In this document: positions 24,831 to 33,310 of the stretch, in pieces
Layout of the letters: the number at the start of each line of letters is the position of its first letter
Position numbering within the stretch: the first letter of the stretch is position 1
From: Lysinibacillus capsici
Lineage (GTDB): Bacteria > Bacillota > Bacilli > Bacillales_A > Planococcaceae
Length of the DNA stretch: 64,000 bases
Direction of reading: 5' to 3'
Assembly: GCF_003367505.1 (NCBI RefSeq)
Contig: NZ_PXXX01000011.1
Span: 186,001-250,000, forward strand
The notes under the pieces: model-generated
Databases searched by the model: none
What the model was told of the DNA's origin: nothing
What the model saw: the letters and a program-made list of their open reading frames with translations, nothing else
Made by a program: the position numbers and the translations under genes

Positions 24831-25724
24831 TTACTCTATTTGTTTTTTCATGAGTTGTTTTGAAAAGTTAAAAAATCGAATTTCGCTAACAAATGTAGAA
24901 CCTAATAAAAATACCCCTCCGATAATTTGCACTAGGGTCATTTGTTCTTGCAATATCATTGCAGAAATCAATATTGCTACAAAAGGATCGACATAACTTA
25001 GCATCGCAATACTCTGCCCTTTCAATTTTTCCATTCCCGAGAAAAATAACCAAAATCCAATCCCTGTATTAACGATACCTAAAATTAAAATAAAAGGAAT
25101 AGATGCGCTTGATAATCCAAAAATCCCAAAGCCTTCTGTCAAAAAAACATACGGCAGCAGTAATAATGCAGTTGTTCCAAGTTGAATAATGGTCATCTCT
25201 AGCTTGTCCATCTCTTTAATAAATTTGTTTAAAAGTAACAATGCCGCATAAAACGCAGCTGCCATCAATCCAAAGGTAAGTCCAAGGAAATCATCTGATT
25301 CCGTTGCACTCACCCCTTCTCCTACAATCATTATCATACCGATAATTGCTATGACAATGCATATTATTTTCTTTATGGATAATTGTTCCCTAAGTACAAC
25401 AGGTGAAAGAATCATTACAAATACTGGTGCAAAGTAATATCCTAGTGTGGCATTGGCAAGTGATGTGTGGTCGTAGGATTGATAGAGAAAAATCCAGTTT
25501 CCTCCCAATGCAACGCCTGAGAGAAACAAAAATAAAGCATTCGATTTCACTAAATTCCAGGATATTTTTTTCTTCATTATGGAGAAGATGAAGAATAAAA
25601 ATAAGCATCCTAGTAAACTACTTAGTAAAGCTCTTTCACTCGCCGCTAAATCAATGTAACGTACAACTAAACCGATTGTGCCAAAAATAATCATTGATAC
25701 GATAAATTGAAATTTAGATTTCAT
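24831..25724 (-). CDS. EamA/DMT family transporter
   Basis: The 297-residue protein has ten hydrophobic segments in two EamA halves; the first half includes GGNWIFLYQSYDHTSLANAT and FAPVFVMILSPVVLREQLSI, the second IGFWLFFSGMEKLKGQSIAM and VDPFVAILISAMILQEQMTL. DMT carriers export amino acids, purines or other metabolites; the substrate is not readable. It is transcribed divergently from the LysR-type gene at 25907, which probably controls it. Confidence 0.85.
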   Translation of the reverse strand: MKSKFQFIVSMIIFGTIGLVVRYIDLAASERALLSSLLGCLFLFFIFSIMKKKISWNLVKSNALFLFLSGVALGGNWIFLYQSYDHTSLANATLGYYFAPVFVMILSPVVLREQLSIKKIICIVIAIIGMIMIVGEGVSATESDDFLGLTFGLMAAAFYAALLLLNKFIKEMDKLEMTIIQLGTTALLLLPYVFLTEGFGIFGLSSASIPFILILGIVNTGIGFWLFFSGMEKLKGQSIAMLSYVDPFVAILISAMILQEQMTLVQIIGGVFLLGSTFVSEIRFFNFSKQLMKKQIE

Positions 25725-25906
25725 GGTCTACTCCCCTAACCTACCGCAATTTAATAGGAACTATTAGGTGCTTTTTCCGTCCTTTCCTTCCACTCCCTTT
25801 CAACTTGCTTTTGTAATGGGAATAGCATAGCATACTTATATGTATTACAAAATTGAATGTTTGTCATGCTACACATAACTAAATAGCATGCAAGGGGGAT
25901 AGCGCA

Positions 25907-26785
25907 ATGAATATCCAAAAATATATGGCCTTTGTCAAAGCAGTAGAATATGGGAGCTTTACAAGTGCTGCCGATGCATTAAACTATACACAGTCTGGTA
26001 TCAGCCGTATGATCAACGATTTAGAATCAGAATGGGGAATTTCCCTTTTTGAACGAGGTCGTGCTGGAATCAGTTTAACATCCGATGGCTTAAAGTTACT
26101 GCCCCAATTACAACGTATATGTAATGAGCATGAAATGTTAATGATGCAGATCGAAGACTTACATGATATCCAATCAGGAATCATCCGAATTGGTACATTT
26201 TCTAGTGTAGCAACACATTGGCTACCTTATATGATCAAATTCTTTAAGCAGGATTATCCAGGGATTGATTTCGAGTTACTCTTAGGAGATTACACCGAAA
26301 TCGAAAGCTGGATTATCGAAGGTAGGGTCGACTTTGGATTTTTGCGACTACCAACAAAAGCTAAAATGGAAACAATCTTTGTAGAGCAAGACCGTTTGTT
26401 GGTAGTCATTCATCAGGATCATCCTCTTGCTGATTGCGATAAATTTCCTATAAGTGAACTATTGACCAGTCCATTCATGCTTTTAGAAAAAGGCGCAAAA
26501 GCTGAAATCTCCGAAATTTTTGAGAAACATAATATCTCGCCGCACATTTCTTTTACAACATGGGACGACTATGCCATTATGTCAATGGTGGAAAACGGGT
26601 TGGGAATCAGTATATTACCTGAACTGATTTTAGAACGCATTCCGTACCAAATTATCGCGAAAGAGCTTGAGATCCCTGCTTTTCGAACTATTGGGATTGC
26701 GATGAGAGAGCAACAATCGCTGTCACTTGCAGCAAAGAGATTTATAGAATATTTATCCTATAGAAAGAGAAAAAAAGAAGTTTAG
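25907..26785 (+). CDS. LysR family regulator, divergent from the DMT exporter
   Basis: The 292-residue protein begins with a LysR HTH (MNIQKYMAFVKAVEYGSFTS, then AADALNYTQSGISRMINDLE) followed by a two-lobed effector domain (VDFGFLRLPTKAKMETIFVE and MVENGLGISILPELIL). The 182-base divergent intergenic region contains imperfect inverted repeats around TATGTATTAC and CATGCTAC. The natural target is the exporter gene. Start ATG 25907 follows AGGGGG. Effector unknown. Confidence 0.88.
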   Translation: MNIQKYMAFVKAVEYGSFTSAADALNYTQSGISRMINDLESEWGISLFERGRAGISLTSDGLKLLPQLQRICNEHEMLMMQIEDLHDIQSGIIRIGTFSSVATHWLPYMIKFFKQDYPGIDFELLLGDYTEIESWIIEGRVDFGFLRLPTKAKMETIFVEQDRLLVVIHQDHPLADCDKFPISELLTSPFMLLEKGAKAEISEIFEKHNISPHISFTTWDDYAIMSMVENGLGISILPELILERIPYQIIAKELEIPAFRTIGIAMREQQSLSLAAKRFIEYLSYRKRKKEV

Positions 26786-26807
26786 CTATTATTTTGCACA
26801 CTATAAA

Positions 26808-26838
26808 AAGCGTATTCGAAAAAATCTCGAATACGCTG
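26808..26838. terminator. Bidirectional terminator between convergent genes
   Basis: AGCGTATTCGA (26809-26819) and TCGAATACGCT (26827-26837), perfect arms, between the LysR and helicase stops. Confidence 0.8.
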
Positions 26839-26840
26839 CA

Positions 26841-28997
26841 TTAATCTTCCACCGCTTCTAAATAGCCTTGCTGTAAACATGTATCCGTCATAAACTGCTT
26901 TATCCCTGCATCAAATGACAATTTGATCGTGCTACTTGTGACCTCCAAAATTTTTCCCTCTCCAAACATCACATGCTTCACCTTTGAGCCAACGATTAAC
27001 GCTGACTCCGTTGTAATTGTCTGATCATTACGGTATTGCTTCAATGCTTTCCTCGGACTTTTCGACGCTTTCTTTGGTAATTCCTGAGGTGAAACGATTT
27101 GCTTTAACGCCTTCATAAATATTGATGGCACCACACTTGCTTTAAAGCGCTTGCTGTACGAAATTAATTCCAAATGGCGAATTGCACGTGTGATACCGAC
27201 ATAAAAGAGTCTTGTTTCTTCCTCTATTGCTTCTTCCGTCTCAGTAGGTAAAATCCCATCAATTAAGTCAATCAAATACACACGATCAAATTCCAAGCCC
27301 TTTGAACTGTGTAAGGTTGTTAATGTAATGGCATTCATTTCATTTTTCAGATGAGATGTACGTGCTAAATTTTCAAGGTTCTTCAAACGACCCGCAAATT
27401 CAGTCATCGTCGACGTATGGCGAGCAATTAGTCCAAGTACATCCACAATATCTAGTAAATTTTCATAATTAAAACCGAGGTCCTCGCTCATTTTCTTTAA
27501 GGCACGCTCATAACCAAAGTCATAACGGATATGCTCTAGCATGGCTGTTGGTGTTGTTTGATCAAATTGAATGCTATCATACGTTTTGCGAATTCGCTTA
27601 ATATATTCAGGCTGATAATCCTTTAATTCCACATGCTCTAGTAATAGTGAGAATACACAGCCATCCTCCGGTACTTTCTGCAGTGCCTTTAATTGTGTTG
27701 GTGTAATATAAGCATTCATTTTTCTGTAAACTTTTTCAAATATCGAGATATTTTTTGTATTGTACGCTAGACGCATGAAGTTCATTATATCCTCCACAAC
27801 CCAATGCGTAAAAAAGCGAATGGTGGAATCTTTCATATAGAAAGGCAAGCCCGCTCTGTCTAACGCGTCCATAAGAGGAATGGCTGACGTATTATTTCGA
27901 TATAAAACAGCCGTTGAGCCACGCTTAGACAAGCTTTTTAACTGATTCACTACATATTTGGCCTGTAAGCTGTAATTCTCTAGGATTTTAAACGAGATTG
28001 GCTCTGCTGCAGGATTTTGCGTAAACATTTGTTTGTTATATCGTTTTTTATTTCGCTGAATGAAAAGATTGGCTGGCTCTACAATCGAGGCAGATGAACG
28101 ATAATTTTGTGTCATTAGTAAAACACGTGCCTCTGGATAAATCTTTTGGAAATTCAACAAATAATCTGGCTCTGCACCGCGCCAGCTATAAATGGCCTGA
28201 TCCTCATCGGCAACGACGCATAAATTTTGATGGACAGCGACAAGCTTCTCGATGATCGCATGTTGAACAGGCGATGTATCCTGACTTTCATCCGTTAAAT
28301 AAAAATCGTATCGACGCTGATATTGCGCCAACACCTCTCGATTTTTCGTAAAAATATCATTCGCCATTAACAGCATATCGTCAAAATCAATGAGCAATCG
28401 GTCACTAGCTGTGCGCTTATATTCCTCATAATGCTGTAAAATCTCGACTTTTCTTGGCACCTTTACTTCTGCAATTGCCCATTCCTGTTCTGGCAGCATT
28501 TTATTTTTGATGAACGTTATGTACGTCAGTAGCTCGTCTAACTGATCTTCCGTAATTTTGGAGCCATTTAATTGTTCAAAAATCTCACGAAGCACTCGTT
28601 TTTTTGACATTACACCAGGCCCGTCCGCTTCTTCGATAATCCCGTACGAAATGCCCTGACGTTCAAGTGTCTGCCGGACAACTTGAAATGCTAAACTATG
28701 AATCGTCGAAAAATCAACTGGTGGCAAATGCGGAAAAAACTTTGCAAAACGTGCCTTCATATCATTTGCTGATGCCTTACTAAACGTAACAGCCTTTATG
28801 CGAGCAGGCTTGACACCAAGCGCCTCGATCATATAGCCAATACGCATAATAATCGTCGTCGTTTTTCCTGAACCAGGAGATGCCAATAGTAGCAGCGGTC
28901 CATTCGTTTGCAATACGGCCTGCTTTTGCACATCATTTAGATAAACGCCAAGTGAACGCTCCTTTTCTTCAAAAAATGCTTTTTGCGCTCCATTCAT
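26841..28997 (-). CDS. UvrD/Rep-type superfamily 1A DNA helicase
   Basis: The 718-residue protein has every SF1A motif in order: Q-motif LNDVQKQAV, Walker A LLLLASPGSGKTTTIIMRIG, Walker B FYLTDESQDTSPVQ, motif III VADEDQAIYSWRGAEPDYLL, motif IV MTQNYRSSASIVEPA, motif V ITLTTLHSSKGLEFDRVYLI and motif VI EEETRLFYVGITRAIRHLEL. The C-terminal 50 residues (VGSKVKHVMFGEGKILEV) resemble the PcrA/UvrD tail that contacts RNA polymerase. It is close to the YjcD group of Bacillus rather than PcrA itself, being shorter and lacking a ligase-operon neighbour. Repair or recombination role is inferred. Confidence 0.9.
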   Translation of the reverse strand: MNGAQKAFFEEKERSLGVYLNDVQKQAVLQTNGPLLLLASPGSGKTTTIIMRIGYMIEALGVKPARIKAVTFSKASANDMKARFAKFFPHLPPVDFSTIHSLAFQVVRQTLERQGISYGIIEEADGPGVMSKKRVLREIFEQLNGSKITEDQLDELLTYITFIKNKMLPEQEWAIAEVKVPRKVEILQHYEEYKRTASDRLLIDFDDMLLMANDIFTKNREVLAQYQRRYDFYLTDESQDTSPVQHAIIEKLVAVHQNLCVVADEDQAIYSWRGAEPDYLLNFQKIYPEARVLLMTQNYRSSASIVEPANLFIQRNKKRYNKQMFTQNPAAEPISFKILENYSLQAKYVVNQLKSLSKRGSTAVLYRNNTSAIPLMDALDRAGLPFYMKDSTIRFFTHWVVEDIMNFMRLAYNTKNISIFEKVYRKMNAYITPTQLKALQKVPEDGCVFSLLLEHVELKDYQPEYIKRIRKTYDSIQFDQTTPTAMLEHIRYDFGYERALKKMSEDLGFNYENLLDIVDVLGLIARHTSTMTEFAGRLKNLENLARTSHLKNEMNAITLTTLHSSKGLEFDRVYLIDLIDGILPTETEEAIEEETRLFYVGITRAIRHLELISYSKRFKASVVPSIFMKALKQIVSPQELPKKASKSPRKALKQYRNDQTITTESALIVGSKVKHVMFGEGKILEVTSSTIKLSFDAGIKQFMTDTCLQQGYLEAVED

Positions 28998-29166
28998 ATC
29001 AATTACTCCGTTCTAAAAAAATCTATTTTCTATTATACCAGATGATACTGATTAACTTCTTAAGAGCATTAAAAGCAACTAAGCTCGACTACTACTCATT
29101 CGAGTGATCTTAGCTGTTAAGGAAATTGTTTGCCTCTTCATCATTTTTAGATCTTATCAAAAACAA

Positions 29167-29200
29167 AAAAGCGTATATACAAAATGTACAACGCTTTTTA
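29167..29200. terminator. Terminator of the GNAT gene
   Basis: AAAAAGCGT with ACGCTTTTT and T-runs on both strands, between the helicase leader and the GNAT stop codon. Confidence 0.7.
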
Positions 29201-29221
29201 GTAGCTCGTTAGTGAAATTTT

Positions 29222-29671
29222 TTATTTGGCTATCCATTCATATTGAATATCAGCTAAATTTTCTTCATTTTCATGTCCTCTCCCTATGATTTTAAATCCA
29301 TGTTTTTCATAAAATCGTTGGGCATTTTCATTAACCTCAAATGTGTATAAAGTTAATCGCCCTTTTGATTGTGCTTTTACTTTATCTAGTAATGTATGAC
29401 CTATGCCCATCCCTTGATAGTCAATATGAATATATAGTTGGCTTATTTCTTCTTCGTTATAGGCAATCATGCCAACTACTTTTTCATCCATTAACGCTAA
29501 ATCGATGTGAAACTGCTCAGCTAATAGATGATTTAAGAAATATACATGACTTTCAAAGGTATGAATTTCTTTTTGACCAATCGCCTGTTCCTTACTATCT
29601 CGCCACATAGCAACTGTTTGTTCAGCGTATTGGTGGGTATATTGCGTAATAATTATTTTGTGTTGGTTCAC
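29222..29671 (-). CDS. GNAT family N-acetyltransferase
   Basis: The 149-residue single-domain protein has the GNAT core: IDLALMDEKVVGMIAYNEEE (beta strands), ISQLYIHIDYQGMGIGHTLL with the acetyl-CoA-binding Q-x-x-G-x-G/A (YQGMGIG), and YTFEVNENAQRFYEKHGFKI. Substrate unknown. ATG 29671 follows AGGAGGCA at normal spacing. Unlinked to its neighbours. Confidence 0.85.
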   Translation of the reverse strand: MNQHKIIITQYTHQYAEQTVAMWRDSKEQAIGQKEIHTFESHVYFLNHLLAEQFHIDLALMDEKVVGMIAYNEEEISQLYIHIDYQGMGIGHTLLDKVKAQSKGRLTLYTFEVNENAQRFYEKHGFKIIGRGHENEENLADIQYEWIAK

Positions 29672-29689
29672 TACGATGCCTCCTTAAGC

Positions 29690-30110
29690 ATAATGTAAAA
29701 AATAGATCTTATGAAAAATACTTGGTTGGATTCCTAAATCCTGATTGCATACGACTTTAGCAATGCAATATACTTTAAATCAAATATTTTACATTCAAGA
29801 CTAAACCTATGTAGTTTGTATTTCCTCACATCTTCTGGAAAAATATAAGACATTCCTGTATGCTTCAATTTTTAATCGACTACAATAATTATTTTCTCGT
29901 CTTGTCAATGTCGTAATTCAAACAGCGTGATAGCCCTTTTATAAACCACCTGCTATCATTATCAATTACTTCCTACCCTAGTTTGAACCGTAGAATTAAA
30001 TTTGGATAATTTTCATTCATACTATACTCCTTAATAAAGTAAAGCACATTACTTGAAGAATTAAATGTAAGTTCTACGGATAAAAAAACATCTTCCACTC
30101 ACACTAATGG
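29690..30110. other. Gene-free stretch upstream of a small protein gene
   Basis: No coding frame supported. CATACTATA at 30018-30026 with GAATTA 19 bases upstream loosely resembles a forespore SigF/SigG promoter; spacing and distance to the gene make this uncertain. Confidence 0.3.
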
Positions 30111-30126
30111 TGGAGGTGAGATGAAA

Positions 30127-30276
30127 ATGGGAAATAATAAACATAAAAATAATAAAACGCAAGACAACAAAAAACAGCAGAATCAAAATCAAAATGCTAA
30201 CAATGAGCGTAAAAACAGAGAAGAGTTTGCTGAAGAAGTAGATTTCAGTCAAATTCAAAATGAAAACAAACGTTAA
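30127..30276 (+). CDS. 49-residue hydrophilic Asn/Gln-rich protein, possibly gamma-SASP-like
   Basis: The product starts MGNNKHKNNKTQDNKKQQNQ, then NQNANNERKNREEFAEEVDF and ends ENKR. High Asn/Gln/Lys content, no hydrophobic core and an EFAEE segment recall gamma-type small acid-soluble spore proteins (EFASE repeats), but only one such segment is present and the match is weak. ATG 30127 is preferred to ATG 30121 because GGAGGTG (30112-30118) gives proper spacing to the second. A terminator follows. Spore expression would be predicted; not shown. Confidence 0.6.
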   Translation: MGNNKHKNNKTQDNKKQQNQNQNANNERKNREEFAEEVDFSQIQNENKR

Positions 30277-30295
30277 TCATACTATCATGTGAAGA

Positions 30296-30342
30296 AACCC
30301 TAATACTCACTTCAGTAAAGATGGGTATTGGGGCTATTTTTA
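30296..30342 (+). terminator. Terminator of the small spore-like gene
   Basis: CCCTAATACTCA with TGGGTATTGGGG (30298-30333, two mismatches), then CTATTTTTA. Confidence 0.7.
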
Positions 30343-30363
30343 TAATCCATCTATTACAGCATT

Positions 30364-31182
30364 TTACGGCTCAAACCCAGCCTGACTTATATAAACATGA
30401 TTTTCTGGAAAGATTTCAATAAATCGGTTGTATACTTTTTTTATTACATCTGGTCCATACCATTCTTCTAAACCAAGTTGGTCATATTTTTTCTCAATCT
30501 CAAGTTTTCTTGTGCGTTTTCCACCACTGCCATCTCCCATGAAGTAGTCATCTATACATATCCGATCGACGAGTTGCTTCAATTTCAAAGGAAAATATTC
30601 TCCACTTGGTAAAATGGGAGCGATAGCAACTTGGGTCGGTATGTCCGCAGCTGCTAATTTTTCCAATGTCTTAAAACGCGCTTGGATTGGAGGTGCCATT
30701 GGCGTAAAATGTTTACGTATCGTTTCCGAATCTGTCTCAATTGTCATACTTACCCGCACTTTTTCTTTAAATTGTCGCAGCAAATCAATATCTCGACTGA
30801 CAAGTGGACTTCTCGTCTGTACAAATAAGAAATCAGGGGGATCCTCTAGCATAACCTCTAGTAAAGATCGCGTCACTTTTTCCTTATGCTCTATTGGCTG
30901 ATACGGGTCTGTACTTGAGGACATAAAAATGGTTACAGGCCCTTTGGCTTTAGCACGATGAAGCTCCTTTTTTAATACATTCGCCGCACCGTTTTTAACA
31001 TCGACCCAACTACCCCATTCTCCTTCTCGAAAAAGAGATACAGGCATTTGACGTACATAGCAATAAGAACATCCAAATGAACAGCCTGTATAAGGATTGA
31101 GCGAATGCGTATAGCCAGAAAGAAAGCCAGTTCCTTTATTCAAAATGGTTTTTGGATGCTTATAGAATAATTCGCTTTTCAT
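30364..31182 (-). CDS. Radical SAM protein of the spore photoproduct lyase-like group
   Basis: The 272-residue protein has the 4Fe-4S motif C34-x3-C38-x2-C41 in NPYTGCSFGCSYCYVRQMP, followed by TIFMSSSTDPYQPIE and a TIM-barrel. Proteins of this type (Rv2578c/SplB-like) are annotated as radical SAM enzymes of DNA repair or unknown function. The spore photoproduct lyase cysteine cannot be identified with confidence. ATG 31182 is chosen: GGAGG lies six bases upstream, whereas the frame extends nine codons further without a site. It lies 31 bases after ogt in an apparent three-gene unit. Confidence 0.8.
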   Translation of the reverse strand: MKSELFYKHPKTILNKGTGFLSGYTHSLNPYTGCSFGCSYCYVRQMPVSLFREGEWGSWVDVKNGAANVLKKELHRAKAKGPVTIFMSSSTDPYQPIEHKEKVTRSLLEVMLEDPPDFLFVQTRSPLVSRDIDLLRQFKEKVRVSMTIETDSETIRKHFTPMAPPIQARFKTLEKLAAADIPTQVAIAPILPSGEYFPLKLKQLVDRICIDDYFMGDGSGGKRTRKLEIEKKYDQLGLEEWYGPDVIKKVYNRFIEIFPENHVYISQAGFEP

Positions 31183-31212
31183 ACGAAACCTCCATTCCAT
31201 GTAAAGCAAGTA

Positions 31213-31749
31213 TTACGCATTGCTAGATGAACCTCGCTTTTCAAGTTCCAAGAGCAATTTCTTCATTGCTAATCCGCCCCGATAGCCTGTTAAAGAGCCA
31301 TTCTTTCCTGTTACACGATGGCACGGTACAGTAAGTAACACTGGATTAGCCCCAATAGCCGCTCCAACAGCACGAACAGCTGCTGGTTTATTGATAGCAT
31401 GGGCAATGTCTGAATAGGATTTCGTCTGCCCATAAGGAATTTCACAAAGTGCTTGCCAGACTGCTAGCTGAAATGGCGTACCTACGTACTCAAATGGGAT
31501 AGTAAAGGTTTGCCTCTTTCCTGCTAGATACTGAATGATTTCATTGACATAGGGTTCAAGCTTTTCCTCATCTTCAACAAAAGGACTTCCTGGAAAGCGT
31601 TTCTTCGCCCATTCAAACATTTCCTCGATTGGTTTGTTCTGTGAACCAACAAACACAAGGCCCTTGGAGGTAGCAGCAATATAAAAATGCCAATCCTCAA
31701 ACTTGAGTAAAGACCAAAAAAGGGTTGGTTTATTTTTTATTTCCATCAT
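31213..31749 (-). CDS. ogt: Methylated-DNA--protein-cysteine S-methyltransferase
   Basis: The 178-residue suicide enzyme has the acceptor motif VPCHRV (Cys about residue 141), preceded by the helix-turn-helix PYGQTKSYSDIAHAINKPAA-VRAVGAA and followed by NGSLTGYRGGLAMKKLLLE. It removes methyl from O6-methylguanine in DNA. Its start overlaps adaA by 20 bases, with GGAGG upstream, recreating the adaA-adaB order of B. subtilis. Regulation by the methylated AdaA protein is expected. Confidence 0.93.
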   Translation of the reverse strand: MMEIKNKPTLFWSLLKFEDWHFYIAATSKGLVFVGSQNKPIEEMFEWAKKRFPGSPFVEDEEKLEPYVNEIIQYLAGKRQTFTIPFEYVGTPFQLAVWQALCEIPYGQTKSYSDIAHAINKPAAVRAVGAAIGANPVLLTVPCHRVTGKNGSLTGYRGGLAMKKLLLELEKRGSSSNA

Positions 31750-32350
31750 TCATTTCCTCCATTTTTCTCATTTGACGAAATTGCGCTGGGGTCTGACCTG
31801 TTTTCTTTTTAAATAAAGTAATAAAATAAGGCGCATTCGCCATACCCACACATAGGGCAATATCGCCTATTGCTTTATTCGTCTCAATCAAATACTTTTT
31901 AGCCGCGTGTACGCGAACTTGTTGTATATACTCAATGGGCGTCAAGCCTTTTATCTTTTTAAATGTTCGATGCATATGATAGGGACTCCCATGACAAATC
32001 ATTGCTAATGATTCGAGCGTTAATTTTTCAGCGAAATTTTGATCAATGTATGCTGTGATAATATCAACCCACTCGCTATCAGGCAAATTTTCATTAGTAG
32101 GCTTGCAACGTTTACAAGGGCGAAAATTTGCGTGAAGTGCTTGTTCTGCTGTTGCAAAAATACATACATTCTCTTTTTTCGGAACGCGAGACTTACAGGA
32201 TGGTTTACAGAATATCCCCGTTGACTTGACAGCATAAAAAAATTGATTGTTGTACGCTGTATCATTCGTGATAATGGCTTGCCATTTTTCATCTGTCATC
32301 ATTTCTACATTATTTAAAATATCATTTTCATCATTCATAGGATCCAGCAT
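31730..32350 (-). CDS. adaA: AdaA-type methylphosphotriester-sensing AraC activator
   Basis: The 206-residue protein has the zinc-binding N-domain of Ada: STGIFCKPSCKSRVPKKENV and NFRPCKRCKP, giving four cysteines, of which FCKPSC carries the methyl-accepting Cys. A C-terminal AraC HTH follows (LTLESLAMICHGSPYHMHRT, FKKIKGLTPIEYIQQVRVHA, then a second helix pair). Methyl transfer from DNA phosphotriesters turns such proteins into activators. Start ATG 32350 follows AGGAGAGGTGA. A TATCTTGCTATTCCA box lies 60-74 bases upstream. Confidence 0.92.
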   Translation of the reverse strand: MLDPMNDENDILNNVEMMTDEKWQAIITNDTAYNNQFFYAVKSTGIFCKPSCKSRVPKKENVCIFATAEQALHANFRPCKRCKPTNENLPDSEWVDIITAYIDQNFAEKLTLESLAMICHGSPYHMHRTFKKIKGLTPIEYIQQVRVHAAKKYLIETNKAIGDIALCVGMANAPYFITLFKKKTGQTPAQFRQMRKMEEMNDGNKK

Positions 32351-32409
32351 TTATCTCACCTCTCCTTACAATATACTCCCTAAAAATTCACAATGTACAA
32401 TTCTAGATA

Positions 32410-32424
32410 TGGAATAGCAAGATA
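32410..32424. promoter_or_regulatory. Ada-box-like site upstream of adaA
   Basis: TGGAATAGCAAGATA, an exact 15-base copy of the site at 33224. It reads TAT-N6-GCAA, one base from the E. coli Ada pattern AAT-N6-GCAA. Confidence 0.5.
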
Positions 32425-32435
32425 TTGAAGTTTTT

Positions 32436-33149
32436 TTATTTAGAATCGTGAAAAATGATGCCAAGACCGTATCGTTCTCCAGCAGTAATCGTACTTACTC
32501 CATGACGAACCGTATGTTTATAATATCCCCTTTTCCCTAGAACAGGTCTATGGTTTGTAGGAAAGATGAGCGCACTGCCTTGATCTAACGTAATGACATG
32601 TCCCCTACTCTGAGCACGTGGAATTTGTTCCACTAGGAGGGATTCTCCACCAAAAAAGTCTTGTTCGCGTTGATTTAATACAAATACTACTTGAAACGGG
32701 AAAAACACATCGCCATATAAATCTTGATGCAAACAATTAAAGCCACCTGTTTCATACTTTAAGAGTAACGGTGTCGGTCTAGTTTGTTCAAATTCTTCAC
32801 AAGTGTTCAAAAAATCTTGAAGCTGAGCTGGAAAATGTACTGTTTTCTTTAAATAACCTAACCATCGATTAGCTGTTTTGGCCAATTCTTGATAAAAGGA
32901 CTCTCTTAAACTTTGGATAATTTCAGGCAATGGATAGGAAAAATATTTGTATTCCCCCTCCCCAAAGCGATACCTGGTCATATTAATGGTCGTTCTATAT
33001 GGCTCTTCTGTACTATACAACCCTATTAAGAATTCACATTCCTCTTTTGTTAAAATTACTGGAAGCTTTGCAAATCCTTGCTTATCTAGTTCATGTTGAA
33101 TGGAATCCCACTCCAAGCTGCCAACACGTGTTTGAATATCTTGGACCAT
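32436..33149 (-). CDS. 2OG-Fe(II) oxygenase, predicted DNA-alkylation repair type
   Basis: The 237-residue protein has the facial-triad setting of an iron/2-oxoglutarate dioxygenase: FNCLHQDLYGDVFFPFQVVF with HxD, and GYYKHTVRHGVSTITAGERY-GLGI with the distal His and the 2OG-binding Arg. The overall sequence fits the family catalogued as oxygenase acting on damaged DNA (Oxygenase-NA). Start ATG 33149 is chosen for AAGGAGGG upstream; the frame runs 44 codons further as a hydrophobic non-coding extension. It sits head to head with the AlkA-type gene, between two identical Ada-box-like sites, supporting an AlkB-like repair role by association. Confidence 0.8.
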   Translation of the reverse strand: MVQDIQTRVGSLEWDSIQHELDKQGFAKLPVILTKEECEFLIGLYSTEEPYRTTINMTRYRFGEGEYKYFSYPLPEIIQSLRESFYQELAKTANRWLGYLKKTVHFPAQLQDFLNTCEEFEQTRPTPLLLKYETGGFNCLHQDLYGDVFFPFQVVFVLNQREQDFFGGESLLVEQIPRAQSRGHVITLDQGSALIFPTNHRPVLGKRGYYKHTVRHGVSTITAGERYGLGIIFHDSK

Positions 33150-33221
33150 TTTTATTCCCTCCTTAGCCTTCTTAATAACTAACACTATAACCTCATCAAT
33201 AGAAAAAAATAAGGCGTTTAG

Positions 33222-33238
33222 AATGGAATAGCAAGATA
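33222..33238. promoter_or_regulatory. Ada-box-like site between oxygenase and glycosylase genes
   Basis: AATGGAATAGCAAGATA: AAT-N6-GCAA exactly as in E. coli Ada targets, 73-89 bases from the starts of both divergent genes. Confidence 0.55.
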
Positions 33239-33310
33239 ACAAAATGAGTAAAGCTACTTTTATGATAAAGTAAACTAACAAACTGTGTAGTTGAAAAGGA
33301 GAATGAAAAA

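Noticed and set aside
30061..30258. 65-codon minus-strand hydrophobic frame
   Set aside because: It is the antisense shadow of the Asn/Gln-rich small gene at 30127, which has the ribosome-binding site.
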